A DNA stretch of 28,208 nucleotides from Bryobacterales bacterium (GCA_003132905.1 PKZC01000377.1:162-28369), one strand, 5' to 3'. Shown: positions 14,908 to 23,727, counted from the first letter of the stretch. Translations and numbers: made by a program. Notes: generated by a model not told the origin, from the sequence alone.

Positions 14908-17347
14908 GCAGTTCCGCCAAATTCAGCGCGATCGCAAAGCCAAGCAAGAAAGGCCATAGCCGCAACGTGGACGACTGGGAACGGCCGCCGGAATCGAATA
15001 TCTGTTTCGGCTGGGGATTGAAGCGCCCACCGGTGAATTGCGCAACTGAGCGCAGCAGAAAATCGTTCGAGCCGTAGTCCAGCAGCTCTTGCTCGGGCTG
15101 ATAATAGCCAACCTCGGGAAAGGCGCGCGATTCATCGAGCGGACGTATTCGGAACAGCCCTTGCAGATCGCCAATATGAATGGTTCCCCGATAGGACTTG
15201 GCGCCGAGTTTCGTGATGGGCACGGGATGACGAAAGCCATTCGGACCAAGCACGAAAATCTCGGGCAACTTGGAGGGATCTTCCGCGTCGACGCCGAGAT
15301 GATAATTCACCACCAGGTCGCCGCTCGCGCTGTCATAGTCGGCCTTGGCTTCACCGCTCTCGGCATGAGGCAGAAGATCGCGAAAGGTGTTAGCCCAGAG
15401 TTTGTCGAAGCCCTTCCACGTCACCCAATCGGCTGCCCAACGGCTTTTCGCATCGGAGGTAAAGACGACGGCACGGCCAAGGCCATATTGCCAGCGCACG
15501 AGAAGCGGGTCTTCTTCGTCAACCTTCAATATGGTATCCGCTGTAGGCTTGCTGATGAAGCGAACGTAGCCTTTCAGCGGCGGCGCATTGTCAATGCCTA
15601 CGCCGTCGAGAATTTCGGTGTTCTTCGCGACGAACGGCCGTAAGGTTTTTTCCACCGCAGTGGAACCCGTGTGCTCCATGACGTCCTTAAGCACAATCTG
15701 TTCCAGTCCCGATGGTTCGTTTAAGAAGTACGATTTTCCGCCGGCAACAGAGGCGACTTTTTCGAGATAGGCGCGGTTCACGTCCTGTCCGAGACCTACG
15801 GTGGAAATGGTCACATGCTGAGCTAAGGCTTCTTTGGAAAGATCGAGGCTATCGCCCTCTTCAGAGATGCCGTCGGTGAGCAACACGATGTGCTTGAAGG
15901 TTGCCTTCGCGGGCAGTACTTTGCGATACGCCTCAGCGAGCGCGGGCGCAATCTGGGTGCCCCCGTCAGGAACGATTCCGGAAATCAAGCGCTTGATCAG
16001 GACCTTGTCTTCGGCGCGGCGGATGGGCACGTCCCATTGAAATGAGTTATCGAAGATGAGGACGCCCACTAAGTCGATGGAACGAAGATTATCAACCACG
16101 CCGATAGCGGCCTGGCGCGCCAGCTCAATTTTCTTACCTTCCATGGATGACGATTTGTCGATAATCAGGACCACGGCGGTACCTTCGGGCGAGCGAGGCG
16201 GAGCGAGTTTCGCGGGAAGAGTACGATCCAGCGCATCTTCCACCTTTTTGTCTTCCGCGTAGACGTTGCGTTCGCCGGCGATCACCAGCAGGCCGCCGCC
16301 CTGTTGCACGAACTTTTCGATTTCATCTTTTCGCGCCGCAGGTAGCGATTCCATGTCGAGATTGTTCAGGACAACCAATTGATAATCGGCAAGAGCGCCG
16401 TGCGCCGGATCGGAAGTACGGTCAACGTCGAATTGAGCCGCGGATAAAGTCTGCAATAAATGCGTCTCGGTGCCGGCCGGATCTTGCGAGATAAACAATA
16501 CCTTGGGACGGCGCAAAGTGACCGCTCGATCAAAGCGGATTTCGCCTAGTCCATTAGCTTGGATGACACCGGCAAGGCTCAACGCGCCGGCTGCTGTCAG
16601 ATTTGCATGAACTCGAACTTGATTGTCGCCCTTCTCCAGCTTGACGGGATTCGATCCGAGCACTTTTCCTTCGGCGCTAAGTTGGACAGAACCCGAAACC
16701 GCCGCCGGGGAGGCGATGCTCAGATCCACTGGGAACTGCTCGCCCGTGAATGCGACCGTGGGCACAGTCACCGATTCCAATCGCAATGTGGGCTGTGGGC
16801 GGCCTGCCAGCGCGACGGTATCAATCGGGATGCCGAGCCGTTGCGCTTGCCAAGCGGCGCGCGTGATGCTGCCCGCGTTTTCTTTGCCGTCGGACACCAG
16901 AACAATTCGCGGAACCAAGTCGGATGGAAGCGAGCTGATAGCTTCTTCAATGCTGGATTCCAGATCGGTGGCGCGTCCGGCTTCACCAGAGGTGGGTTGG
17001 AGGTGCATGCCGCGCTGCTCACCAGCGGCCAGATCGCGGACCGATCGGGCGAACGGAAGTACCCGCACCCAGTGGCGGCCTCGCGCTTTGTCGAGCGCGG
17101 AGGCGAATTCGGAGGCCCGGGCGAGGTCCTGTGTCGAAACGCTGGAAGACGTATCGACTAAAACGGCAACCGCCATTTTTGTTTGAGGGACTGTCAGCGT
17201 GGGCTCGGCCAGTGCCAGAACGATGGCGAGAAAGGCCAGCGTTTTGAGAATGAGCGCTGTGATACGCCGGGTCCGCCGCCACTCGAAGAACATCCAGCCC
17301 AGCGGCAGCAGGAGAAAAATCAAAACCCATTCCCGCTGGAAGGTCAT
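14843..17347 (-). CDS. Membrane protein with two VWA domains and a GATase-like domain
   Basis: The last gene of the moxR cluster, 834 residues. Two N-terminal membrane helices (residues 8-20 and 31-47) are followed by VWA1 with MIDAS DTSSS (from Asp65), a beta domain, then a class I GATase-like Rossmann domain (281-385: VLFISQDPAGTETHLLQ, VVLNNLD, FVQQGGGLLVIAG). VWA2 has MIDAS DKSSS (from Asp397), DGGTQIAPAL and LLTDGISEEG. More beta domains and a C-terminal helix (LRLWPFLLGFAIALNLAELL) end it. The GATase triad is not obvious, so a binding role is likelier than catalysis. ATG 17347 overlaps the preceding stop by ATGA, indicating translational coupling. The C-terminal ~20 residues lie antisense over the end of the methyltransferase gene. 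Role inferred from family: periplasm-facing partner of the MoxR ATPase. Confidence 0.9.
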   Translation of the reverse strand: MTFQREWVLIFLLLPLGWMFFEWRRTRRITALILKTLAFLAIVLALAEPTLTVPQTKMAVAVLVDTSSSVSTQDLARASEFASALDKARGRHWVRVLPFARSVRDLAAGEQRGMHLQPTSGEAGRATDLESSIEEAISSLPSDLVPRIVLVSDGKENAGSITRAAWQAQRLGIPIDTVALAGRPQPTLRLESVTVPTVAFTGEQFPVDLSIASPAAVSGSVQLSAEGKVLGSNPVKLEKGDNQVRVHANLTAAGALSLAGVIQANGLGEIRFDRAVTLRRPKVLFISQDPAGTETHLLQTLSAAQFDVDRTSDPAHGALADYQLVVLNNLDMESLPAARKDEIEKFVQQGGGLLVIAGERNVYAEDKKVEDALDRTLPAKLAPPRSPEGTAVVLIIDKSSSMEGKKIELARQAAIGVVDNLRSIDLVGVLIFDNSFQWDVPIRRAEDKVLIKRLISGIVPDGGTQIAPALAEAYRKVLPAKATFKHIVLLTDGISEEGDSLDLSKEALAQHVTISTVGLGQDVNRAYLEKVASVAGGKSYFLNEPSGLEQIVLKDVMEHTGSTAVEKTLRPFVAKNTEILDGVGIDNAPPLKGYVRFISKPTADTILKVDEEDPLLVRWQYGLGRAVVFTSDAKSRWAADWVTWKGFDKLWANTFRDLLPHAESGEAKADYDSASGDLVVNYHLGVDAEDPSKLPEIFVLGPNGFRHPVPITKLGAKSYRGTIHIGDLQGLFRIRPLDESRAFPEVGYYQPEQELLDYGSNDFLLRSVAQFTGGRFNPQPKQIFDSGGRSQSSTLRLWPFLLGFAIALNLAELLMRKVPRRSQGGMFGGKGQPA

Positions 17348-19236
17348 GATGCTTTCCTCCAGTGCTCCGGCGCCACGCCCGGTGCCGCGCGCATCCGCCG
17401 ATCCGACCGGCCGTATAGAATCCAATCCGCTAGTAAACCTAGGGCTCCCGCGAGGGCCAGCCAATGCCAAAGATCGCGAGAGGTTGGCCCAATGGGCGCG
17501 CGGCCAGGCAATCCAAGTTTTACATTGGACGGCTTCCAGACCATGTCGCCCGGTTGCGGCAGCGTCAGTGAGTAGACAAGTTCGCGATCTCCGGTGAGCA
17601 CTCGCACCACTCCAGGAGCGGCGCTGAAGAATCGGAGCGATTTACCCTGCACGGTGAAAGGCAGCGGCCTACCATCTTCGGTTTGCACACGAATCAATTT
17701 CGGATCGATTTCCGATTCGAGGTCCACATCCACGGTACCTACAGTGCCTGCCGTGAGCTCCCAAGAGCGAAACGCATCGGGGGCCATCCAGCGAATGATA
17801 TTTGCGAACAGCAACGGCGTGGTGAGCTGGTATTTCATTCCCGCACGGACGGGATTGAAGCCGAGCACCACCATTCTTGGATTACCCGGGCGCGCGACGA
17901 TCAAGGGTCCGGCGTCGGATCGCGCAACGACGATGTCAGCGGCGTCAGGGCGAAAGATCTGGGCGCTGCCAAGTTCAATATCGCGCGCGCGCAAACCGGC
18001 GCCCAATGGATGATCCACCTGCCACTGATTTAGTTTGACGTTTTGATCGGTGCGAAGCACCGGAATGGGCGATTTGCCTGCAGGCGGCTCCAACCAAATA
18101 CTCTGCCCCGCTGGTGCCGACGGTGGCGCAAAATGATCCAACAGAACGATCCCGCCCTTGGCATCCGGCTGATAACTCGAAACCGGGAGAAAACTGGCCT
18201 GAATGCCCGGAATCGCGCCGAAAATGGGCCGAAGAAGATCCGGCTCTGCGGAATAGATGGTGATCGGCAGGACGCCGCGCGGAGGAAGTTCCAGAATGGC
18301 TCGGCTGTCCTGGCGAAATGCGTCGGGTGTTCCAAGGCGCGCCTCCAGCCATCCTGCAGCGCGCGTTTTGAAGTGGAAGTTCATGCCCTCTTCGAGGCCC
18401 GGCTTCAACTCGAAGCGGTGCGTTGCAACAGGCGATCCACCGAAAGCCACGGTCATTGGAAAGGAGCGGGCCGCCGTTCCATAATTCTTTGCCGAAATGA
18501 AAACCTCCCAGGTATCGGCGTCATCCATGGCGCGATGCACGCTCATTTTCCGCAAGCCGGCGTGTTCGGTTGGGCCGTCGATCGCTATGAGACGGAAGTT
18601 CGCTGGCGCTATCAGACGCGCCGCTTGGTCGCTCGGAATCCGTCCAGCTCCGACAAAAACGATTTCGCCGGCACGCTGGGCCTCCACCTTCTGAGCTTGC
18701 GTGGCGAAATCGAGAGCTTCCTGCAAGTTCAACGGCGCTACGCCCGGCTGGGTCTGATCGATGGCCTGATGGATCTTCTTGCGGTCCGATTCGAACAACA
18801 GCACGGGCGTAGCGAGCACATCGGCGCGCACAACCATCACTCGATCAGCGGGTGGCAGAGCGTTCACATAATTGTCGGCGGCCACGCGCGCTCGATCGAT
18901 CAGGCGAGACTGGCCGAAGCGCGTAGCCATCCACGCGGATGTATCGATAATCAGCACGTGATCGCGGGAGTAGCGTTCCGGAGACCCCAGCCGAAGTTGC
19001 GCGATGGCCAGAAGCAAGAGCAGCAGGCTGATCAACTGAAGCAATAGCGACCAAGGCTGCTGCAGCTTTCGCCGGTGCTTCAATACGGGAGGCTTTTCGG
19101 CGGCGGCGAAGAAACGCAATGTCGCCACCGTATGATGCTTCCGCATGCGGTCAAGCAAGTATAAAGCCACCATGACGCCCGAAAGCGATCCAAGAATCGC
19201 GAGGAACTCGGGCAAGGAAAGGTTGAGGAAGAACAT
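17344..19236 (-). CDS. BatA-like membrane protein with a degenerate VWA domain
   Basis: A 630-residue membrane protein. The N-terminus is the BatA-type module: helix 1 (LPEFLAILGSLSGVMVALYLLDRMR), RRKLQQPWSLLLQLISLLLLLLAIAQL as helix 2, then a VWA fold starting LIIDTSAWMATR. The MIDAS pattern DxSxS is DTSAW here (Asp98), so the third metal ligand is lost and metal-dependent binding is doubtful. The remainder is beta-sandwich-rich, with a GATase-like stretch (PITIYSAEPDLLRPIFGAIPG, GGIVLLDHFAPP). A C-terminal helix (LWHWLALAGALGLLADWILY) and a short basic tail end it. It starts at ATG 19236, 6 bp after the DUF58 gene, and its stop overlaps the next gene. It probably pairs with the double-VWA protein in the membrane. 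Confidence 0.88.
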   Translation of the reverse strand: MFFLNLSLPEFLAILGSLSGVMVALYLLDRMRKHHTVATLRFFAAAEKPPVLKHRRKLQQPWSLLLQLISLLLLLLAIAQLRLGSPERYSRDHVLIIDTSAWMATRFGQSRLIDRARVAADNYVNALPPADRVMVVRADVLATPVLLFESDRKKIHQAIDQTQPGVAPLNLQEALDFATQAQKVEAQRAGEIVFVGAGRIPSDQAARLIAPANFRLIAIDGPTEHAGLRKMSVHRAMDDADTWEVFISAKNYGTAARSFPMTVAFGGSPVATHRFELKPGLEEGMNFHFKTRAAGWLEARLGTPDAFRQDSRAILELPPRGVLPITIYSAEPDLLRPIFGAIPGIQASFLPVSSYQPDAKGGIVLLDHFAPPSAPAGQSIWLEPPAGKSPIPVLRTDQNVKLNQWQVDHPLGAGLRARDIELGSAQIFRPDAADIVVARSDAGPLIVARPGNPRMVVLGFNPVRAGMKYQLTTPLLFANIIRWMAPDAFRSWELTAGTVGTVDVDLESEIDPKLIRVQTEDGRPLPFTVQGKSLRFFSAAPGVVRVLTGDRELVYSLTLPQPGDMVWKPSNVKLGLPGRAPIGPTSRDLWHWLALAGALGLLADWILYGRSDRRMRAAPGVAPEHWRKAS

Positions 19237-19242
19237 GGTGAC

Positions 19243-20127
19243 TTACTCGAGCCCGCCGGCGCGCGCCAACGGACCAAACACCGCCTCTTCGATTGTAGTT
19301 GCTGTGCTCAATCCCACATATCGCCCGCTATTGCGCAGGCCGACGCGCTGGATATCGCGGGCATGCGCGTCGAAGGCTTGCGTGTAGCTGGCGCGGGCCG
19401 CGTCGTCGAATCCTATTTCCAGCGTCTCGCCCGTTTCGGCGTCGGTCAGATCGAGCAGTCCATCCCAACCGGGTTCACGATCCTCGTCGGCCCACACCTG
19501 GACTAGGATTAACTCATGGCCGAAGTCGGCCAAATATTGCAAGGGACGTTCACAGCCTGCGTCGTCCAAGAAATCGGAAATGATGATCAGCAGACCACGC
19601 TGCGGGTAGGTGGAGATGAAGTCGCGCGCAATTTGAAAATAGTTGGTGCGCCCGGAAGGCTTGAGCTGCTCCAGGAATTTCACGGCTGGAATAAAGCGGT
19701 GACGGCCGCCCCCGCACAGGAACGAATCGCCCAGATCTTGGCCGAAGGGTTGAAGACAAATGGTATCCAACCGCACCAGGCCGACGTAACACAAAGCGGC
19801 GGCGAGCTTGCGCGCATAGTCAAACTTAGAGACGGCGCCGGTGGTCATGGAGTTGCTGCAATCGATCAGGATACGGACCGGGATGCGCGGCTCCACTTGG
19901 AACATCTTTAGAAACAGCTTTTCCAAGCGTAGGTAAGCGCGCCAGTTCACGGCCCGCAGATCGTCGCCATGATGGAACTGGCGGTGATCGAGAAACTCCT
20001 GGCCGGCGCCAGCGAAATGCGAGATATTGTGTCCGCCAACCAGGCCGGGAAATGATTTTTGCCAGCGGATCGCCAGCCGCTCGAGCTTCTCGAGAAACGC
20101 GCTGTCGATCAACGGGTCGGTCTTCAC
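19243..20127 (-). CDS. DUF58 protein, VWA-like partner of MoxR
   Basis: A 294-residue cytosolic protein of the DUF58 family, the usual neighbour of MoxR ATPases. The diagnostic block is YRxGDDLRxIDWRATARxxKLxVKxF-like, here HHGDDLRAVNWRAYLRLEKLFLKMF (52-76). A VWA-like segment follows, ILIDCSNSM (Asp89), then SGRTNYFQIARDF and GLLIIISDFLDD. N-terminally the GGHNISHFAGAGQEFLDHRQF part is also typical. The start ATG is at 20127, 10 bp after moxR. No membrane helix is present. The DUF58 domain is thought to be delivered to or remodelled by MoxR, but no biochemical role is settled. Confidence 0.93.
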   Translation of the reverse strand: MKTDPLIDSAFLEKLERLAIRWQKSFPGLVGGHNISHFAGAGQEFLDHRQFHHGDDLRAVNWRAYLRLEKLFLKMFQVEPRIPVRILIDCSNSMTTGAVSKFDYARKLAAALCYVGLVRLDTICLQPFGQDLGDSFLCGGGRHRFIPAVKFLEQLKPSGRTNYFQIARDFISTYPQRGLLIIISDFLDDAGCERPLQYLADFGHELILVQVWADEDREPGWDGLLDLTDAETGETLEIGFDDAARASYTQAFDAHARDIQRVGLRNSGRYVGLSTATTIEEAVFGPLARAGGLE

Positions 20128-20137
20128 TAGAGGGCTT

Positions 20138-21136
20138 TCACTTCACTGCGGCAGCTGCGGCGGTAACGCTTTCAATGATGGCGCTCAGAATGGTCTCGGG
20201 CGTTTGCCCGTCGGCGTGTGCGTCGAAATTTAGAATGATCCGATGGCGCAGCACATCGGGTGCAATTTCCCGGACATCATCGGCGCTCACGTTCAAGCGC
20301 TTGCGCATCAGAGCCAGCACGCGCCCGCATTCCACCAGGGCTTGCGCGCCGCGGGGCGAGCTTCCGTAGCGAATGTACTTGTTGGCAAGTGGGTGGGCGC
20401 TGGACGTGCCGGGCTGCGTTGCCATCACCAAATCGATGGCAAAATCCTGGACGTGCGGAGCAATCAAAATTTCGCGGCAAGCGGCGCGCAATTGAAGAAT
20501 CGCATCCCGATCGACAACTTGTTCCAGCTTAGTTTCGTCGCGGTGGATGGTACGCTCGACAATGCGACTCAGGTCGGCGCGCGAAGGATACGTCACCAGA
20601 ATCTTCATGAGGAAGCGATCGAGCTGAGCTTCGGGAAGAGGATACGTGCCTTCCATCTCGATGGGATTCTGTGTGGCCATCACCAGGAACGGCAACTCCA
20701 GTTCATGGGTGGTGGTGCCGCTTGTCACCGTGCGCTCCTGCATGGCTTCGAGCAAAGCGGACTGCGTCTTAGGGGTAGCGCGATTAATTTCATCGGCCAA
20801 AACCAGATTCGCAAAAATCGGACCAGGTTGAAAGCGCAAGGCCTTGGCCCCGTGATCGTCACTCTCCATGATCATGCTGCCTACGATGTCGGCGGGCATG
20901 AGATCGGGCGTGAACTGAATTCGCGAATACTTGAGATGCAAGACACGGCCGAGCGTCCGCAGCAAAGTGGTCTTGCCTAACCCAGGGACGCCTTCGAGCA
21001 GCACGTGGCCGCCAGCCAAGAGGCAGATCAAGACGCCATCGACGACATGTTGCTGGCCGACAATGATTTTGCCGATTTCTTGGCGCACCTGATCGAGATG
21101 ACTGGTGGCTAGTTGAAGTGAAGGCTCGGAACTCAC
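20138..21136 (-). CDS. MoxR-family AAA+ ATPase
   Basis: A 332-residue chaperone-like ATPase, first gene of the moxR-DUF58-VWA cluster. The Walker A motif is GVPGLGKT (49-56), Walker B is LVLADEINRA (Asp115, Glu116), followed by KTQSALLEAMQERTVT, sensor 1 ATQNPIEMEGTYPLPEAQLDRF (a MoxR hallmark) and the sensor 2 region SPRGAQALVECGRVLAL. In known systems MoxR matures or folds VWA-containing client proteins and metal enzymes. The start codon is GTG (21134-21136). A weak -10-like TAGAAT lies about ten bases upstream. The gene is divergent to a small hypothetical gene across 65 bp. The whole cluster reads as a four-gene operon with gaps of 10, 6 and -4 bp. Confidence 0.95.
   Translation of the reverse strand: MSSEPSLQLATSHLDQVRQEIGKIIVGQQHVVDGVLICLLAGGHVLLEGVPGLGKTTLLRTLGRVLHLKYSRIQFTPDLMPADIVGSMIMESDDHGAKALRFQPGPIFANLVLADEINRATPKTQSALLEAMQERTVTSGTTTHELELPFLVMATQNPIEMEGTYPLPEAQLDRFLMKILVTYPSRADLSRIVERTIHRDETKLEQVVDRDAILQLRAACREILIAPHVQDFAIDLVMATQPGTSSAHPLANKYIRYGSSPRGAQALVECGRVLALMRKRLNVSADDVREIAPDVLRHRIILNFDAHADGQTPETILSAIIESVTAAAAAVK
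21101..21115 (-). repeat. Possible short copy of the GCCACCAG repeat in moxR
   Basis: The minus strand reads CAACTAGCCACCAGT, sharing CTAGCCACCAG with the dnaE2 copy, and encodes LATSHL just after the MoxR start (compare PATSHQ in ImuB and DnaE2). A single unit this short could be chance. Confidence 0.25.
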
Positions 21137-21201
21137 GTTCTTATTCTAGCGGTGACAGGGTGCAGCCGCTTGGGTGTCATGTACTATAACACCAGGGCGT
21201 C

Positions 21202-21636
21202 ATGTCGTCCAACAATTCCATTCCCGATCTCACAAAACAGCGCCTGACGGACCTGCGCAACGGCTTGCTGGGCCTGCACAAGACCTTGCTCGATTCCGAA
21301 CGAGCCCTGTATGAGCGTGATATCGCGCGCATCGGTTCGAGCGGTGAACTGCTGAAGCTGGTGCTCTACGATCCTTGGTTCGCTTGGCTGCATGAATTGT
21401 CCGAGTTTGTCGTGCTAATCGATGAGACCGTGGATCCTCTCGATAAGCCCAGCGCTCAAGTTCCGCCGACGGGCATCGATGCCGAGCGGATGATCGCGCA
21501 GGCGTGGGAATTACTGGCGCCGAACGAAAATGGTACTGGATTCGCTAAGCGTTACTTTGAAGCTTTGCAGCGCGATCCGGACGTGGTGCTAGCCCACGCC
21601 CGAATGCGCAAAGTGCTAACCAACCTGGCGGTTTGA
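21202..21636 (+). CDS. Conserved hypothetical protein, helical
   Basis: A 144-residue soluble protein I cannot assign to a named family. It is predicted helical throughout, with no signal peptide, cysteine cluster or membrane segment. Visible landmarks are LLGLHKTLLDSERALYERDIARI, SGELLKLVLYDPWFAWLHELSEFVVLIDE and FAKRYFEALQRDPDVVLAHARMRKVL. The LHK.LL..ER..YE and SSGELL.L...DP.FAWLH.LSE....IDE pattern is one I recall from uncharacterised bacterial proteins, so it is probably a real gene, although its ribosome site is weak (GGGCG). It diverges from moxR (65 bp) and is convergent with the GAF-ANTAR gene (4-bp gap). No function inferred. Confidence 0.75.
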   Translation: MSSNNSIPDLTKQRLTDLRNGLLGLHKTLLDSERALYERDIARIGSSGELLKLVLYDPWFAWLHELSEFVVLIDETVDPLDKPSAQVPPTGIDAERMIAQAWELLAPNENGTGFAKRYFEALQRDPDVVLAHARMRKVLTNLAV

Positions 21637-21640
21637 TGGC

Positions 21641-22393
21641 CTAGTTAGGAGATTCAGCCTTACGGCTCAGATCTTCGGCTAGAATGATGGCCTCAGCCAG
21701 TTCTTTCATGGGACGACGAAGCCGCCGACTCTCGTTGCGCAGGCGCAGATAAGCCTCTTCCTCCGTGAGACTATGCCGCTGCTGCAAGATTCCTTTGGCG
21801 CGTTCCACCAGCTTGCGTGTCTCAAGCTGGCGCTTCATCTCGAGGGTCTCTTCCATCAGACGAGCGTTGGTTTCAGATAGGCTTGATTTACCGATGGCGC
21901 CGCCCATCTGCTCTCCGACGAACGTCAGCAAAGAGATTTCCTCGCTATTGTGATTGTGGGTCTGGCGGTGATGCACGTTGATGACACCGATAACGTCGCC
22001 CCCGCTCACCAGCGGGACTGAGAGAAAAGCTTCGTAGGTATCTTCCACCATGGTTTGAAAGCGTTTGAAGCGGGCGTCCGCGGCCGCTTTGGAAGACAGG
22101 GCAACAACGGATTTGTGCTCCGCCACCCATCCCGTAACGCCTTCACCGACTTTCATTCGTAAAGTTCCAAGCGCGGCCGCGTGAGGCAATTGCGAGGCGC
22201 GCAAAACCACTTCATCGGTATCACGATCCAACAGGTAAACTAGACACGCATCGCAGTCAGTCACCTGGACCGTAAGTCCGACTATCTCTCCGAGCATTTC
22301 GTCTAACGACAGCTCCGAGCTCACGATGTTACTAATGCGATGTAGCAAAGCTACATGTGAACTCACGGGCTCCATAATGTGAACGGTTGCCAT
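21641..22393 (-). CDS. GAF-ANTAR regulatory protein
   Basis: A 250-residue cytosolic regulator, from ATG 22393. The GAF domain spans about 15-170 (HRISNIVSSELSLDEMLGEIVGLTVQVTDCDACLVYLLD; GVTGWVAEHKSVVALSS; FLSVPLVSGGDVIGVINVHH), a small-molecule or redox sensor fold. The ANTAR domain lies at about 187-243 (LETRKLVERAKGILQQRHSLTEEEAYLRLRNESRRLRRPMKELAEAIILAE). ANTAR domains bind paired-hairpin RNA and prevent transcription termination in known cases, so this protein probably responds to a signal by antitermination of some transcript. ATG 22375 (MEPVSSH) is an alternative start, and no ribosome site is good. The 22430-22549 gap to the M24 gene holds nothing clear. Confidence 0.9.
   Translation of the reverse strand: MATVHIMEPVSSHVALLHRISNIVSSELSLDEMLGEIVGLTVQVTDCDACLVYLLDRDTDEVVLRASQLPHAAALGTLRMKVGEGVTGWVAEHKSVVALSSKAAADARFKRFQTMVEDTYEAFLSVPLVSGGDVIGVINVHHRQTHNHNSEEISLLTFVGEQMGGAIGKSSLSETNARLMEETLEMKRQLETRKLVERAKGILQQRHSLTEEEAYLRLRNESRRLRRPMKELAEAIILAEDLSRKAESPN
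22340..22356. other. Hairpin-forming palindrome at the start of the GAF-ANTAR coding region
   Basis: ATGTAGCAAAGCTACAT has perfect 7-base arms around AAA. It falls within the first ~20 codons of the GAF-ANTAR gene and, in the mRNA, would form a small stem with a three-base loop. The arms contain TGTAG/CTACA, as does the palindrome before imuA. It is not the six-base-loop double hairpin bound by characterised ANTAR proteins. It could also be chance within coding sequence. Confidence 0.3.
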
Positions 22394-22549
22394 AACCAAG
22401 CGTATGCGAGTAAGAAGGTGTGGGTCCAATCGAAATTTCTAATCGGGTCGATTGACAGGGGGGCTAAGGGGGGCGAAGACATTGATATGACGTGGCTTTG
22501 CTCGCTGAGGGTAATCACCAGTAAAGCCCTTTTACGCGCCGCATTTTCG

Positions 22550-23722
22550 TCATTGAATAGTAACGAGTTTTTGCTGGACTTCGCCAGTAACTCGTGCGTC
22601 TGTGGCGCCGACATAGACGTTGACTTCGGAACGAATGCCGAATTCGGGAAGATAGACGCCGGGTTCAACCGAGAAACAAGTGCGTGGAATGATGCGGCGC
22701 TCGTCGTGAGTCTCCAAGTTATCCATGTTAGCACCGGTTCCATGAACTTCTTCGCCAATCGAGTGTCCGGTTCGATGGATAAAATATTCGCCGAATCCCC
22801 GCTCTTTAATGTAGTCTCTGGCGGCGTCATCGACATCGAAGCCATGAATCACTTCGCGGCTCGTCATGGCGGATTGTACACGCTGGACGGCGCGATCGCG
22901 AGCGTCGCGTACTACTTCAAAGAGGTTTTGAAGGTCGGTGGGCGCATCGGGGCCGCAGTAGCCAGTCCATGTGATGTCGTAGAAAACGGCGTCTGGACGA
23001 TCGAGCTTGGCCCACATATCGATGAGCACGGCGTCGCCCCTGCGAATCTCGCGGGTGCGCCCGGCTTCTGGCTCATAATGCGGATCCGACATATTGGAAT
23101 TGACGGCGACAATGGGCCCGTGATCGGTAACCATGCCGGATTTTTCAAAGCCAGCGCGGATGAAGCGGTTGACGTCCCACTCGGTGATCGCCTGGTTGGA
23201 GGCAAGAGCGTTCCCGATGGTTTGAAACGCTTCGGCGCGAATGCGATCGACGCGGCGGCCAGCCTCAAGATGCAAATCCAACTGCTCGGCCGTCCAGCGC
23301 GCTTCGAAGAGCTGGACAAGATTGGCGGAGGTGGCGATTTCGACGCCCGCGCCGCGAACCAACTCGAGCGTGCCTCCGTCCACCAGCGACACATAAGGGA
23401 TGGCGCAATTCGGCGAATACTGCATCGCGATCTTACGGCATCCCGCGAGCAGGCGCTGCAAGCCTTCTATCTGTCCGTTCCAGCTGGAATATTTGCGTAT
23501 ATCGCCGGGCAATCCGGCGAGAACGCCGGACTCGACAGCGTGAACAAGACCCTTAGGACCGCCCTGAGCGGGAATGAAATAATACCAGCGGCGAGTGGCA
23601 ACGTGCTTCGGATTCAGGTTCAGAATACGGTAGGCGAGAGGATCCCGCTGGTGATGGTCAAAAAACAACCATCCATCTAAATGTTCCTCCCGGATAGCGG
23701 ATTGAATTTCTTCGATGTGCAT
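22550..23722 (-). CDS. M24 family metallopeptidase (Xaa-Pro dipeptidase-like)
   Basis: A 390-residue pita-bread aminopeptidase-type enzyme that uses two metals to release an N-terminal residue or split Xaa-Pro dipeptides. The N-terminal creatinase-like domain (1-150) is followed by the catalytic domain with all five ligands: Asp235 (VLIDMW), Asp249 (FYDITW), His320 (HRTGHSIG), Glu353 (FSVEPGVY) and Glu366 (GIRSEVN). The Asp-x-Trp in place of Asp-x-Gly is a variation I note. No signal peptide, so probably cytosolic. The ATG 23722 start is 5 bp after the ABC ATPase gene, on the same strand, so the two are likely co-transcribed. Substrate is unknown. A long antisense frame opposite it is rejected below. 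Confidence 0.93.
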   Translation of the reverse strand: MHIEEIQSAIREEHLDGWLFFDHHQRDPLAYRILNLNPKHVATRRWYYFIPAQGGPKGLVHAVESGVLAGLPGDIRKYSSWNGQIEGLQRLLAGCRKIAMQYSPNCAIPYVSLVDGGTLELVRGAGVEIATSANLVQLFEARWTAEQLDLHLEAGRRVDRIRAEAFQTIGNALASNQAITEWDVNRFIRAGFEKSGMVTDHGPIVAVNSNMSDPHYEPEAGRTREIRRGDAVLIDMWAKLDRPDAVFYDITWTGYCGPDAPTDLQNLFEVVRDARDRAVQRVQSAMTSREVIHGFDVDDAARDYIKERGFGEYFIHRTGHSIGEEVHGTGANMDNLETHDERRIIPRTCFSVEPGVYLPEFGIRSEVNVYVGATDARVTGEVQQKLVTIQ

Positions 23723-23727
23723 GCGAC

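Noticed and set aside
18043..19047. A 334-residue plus-strand open frame opposite the BatA-like gene
   Set aside because: Shadow of a real gene: Arg/Gln/His-rich translation with no recognisable domain and no ribosome site.
20243..20980. A 245-residue plus-strand frame opposite moxR
   Set aside because: It runs opposite the conserved MoxR AAA+ core and its translation has no domain.
14843..21136. The moxR-DUF58-VWA genes as an antiphage or novel system
   Set aside because: This set is widespread and known. No nuclease, toxin or protease effector is linked to it here.
22379..23680. A 433-residue open frame antisense to the M24 peptidase
   Set aside because: It lies wholly opposite a protein with all metal ligands in place. 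The translation shows no domain, and long antisense frames are expected in GC-rich genes.
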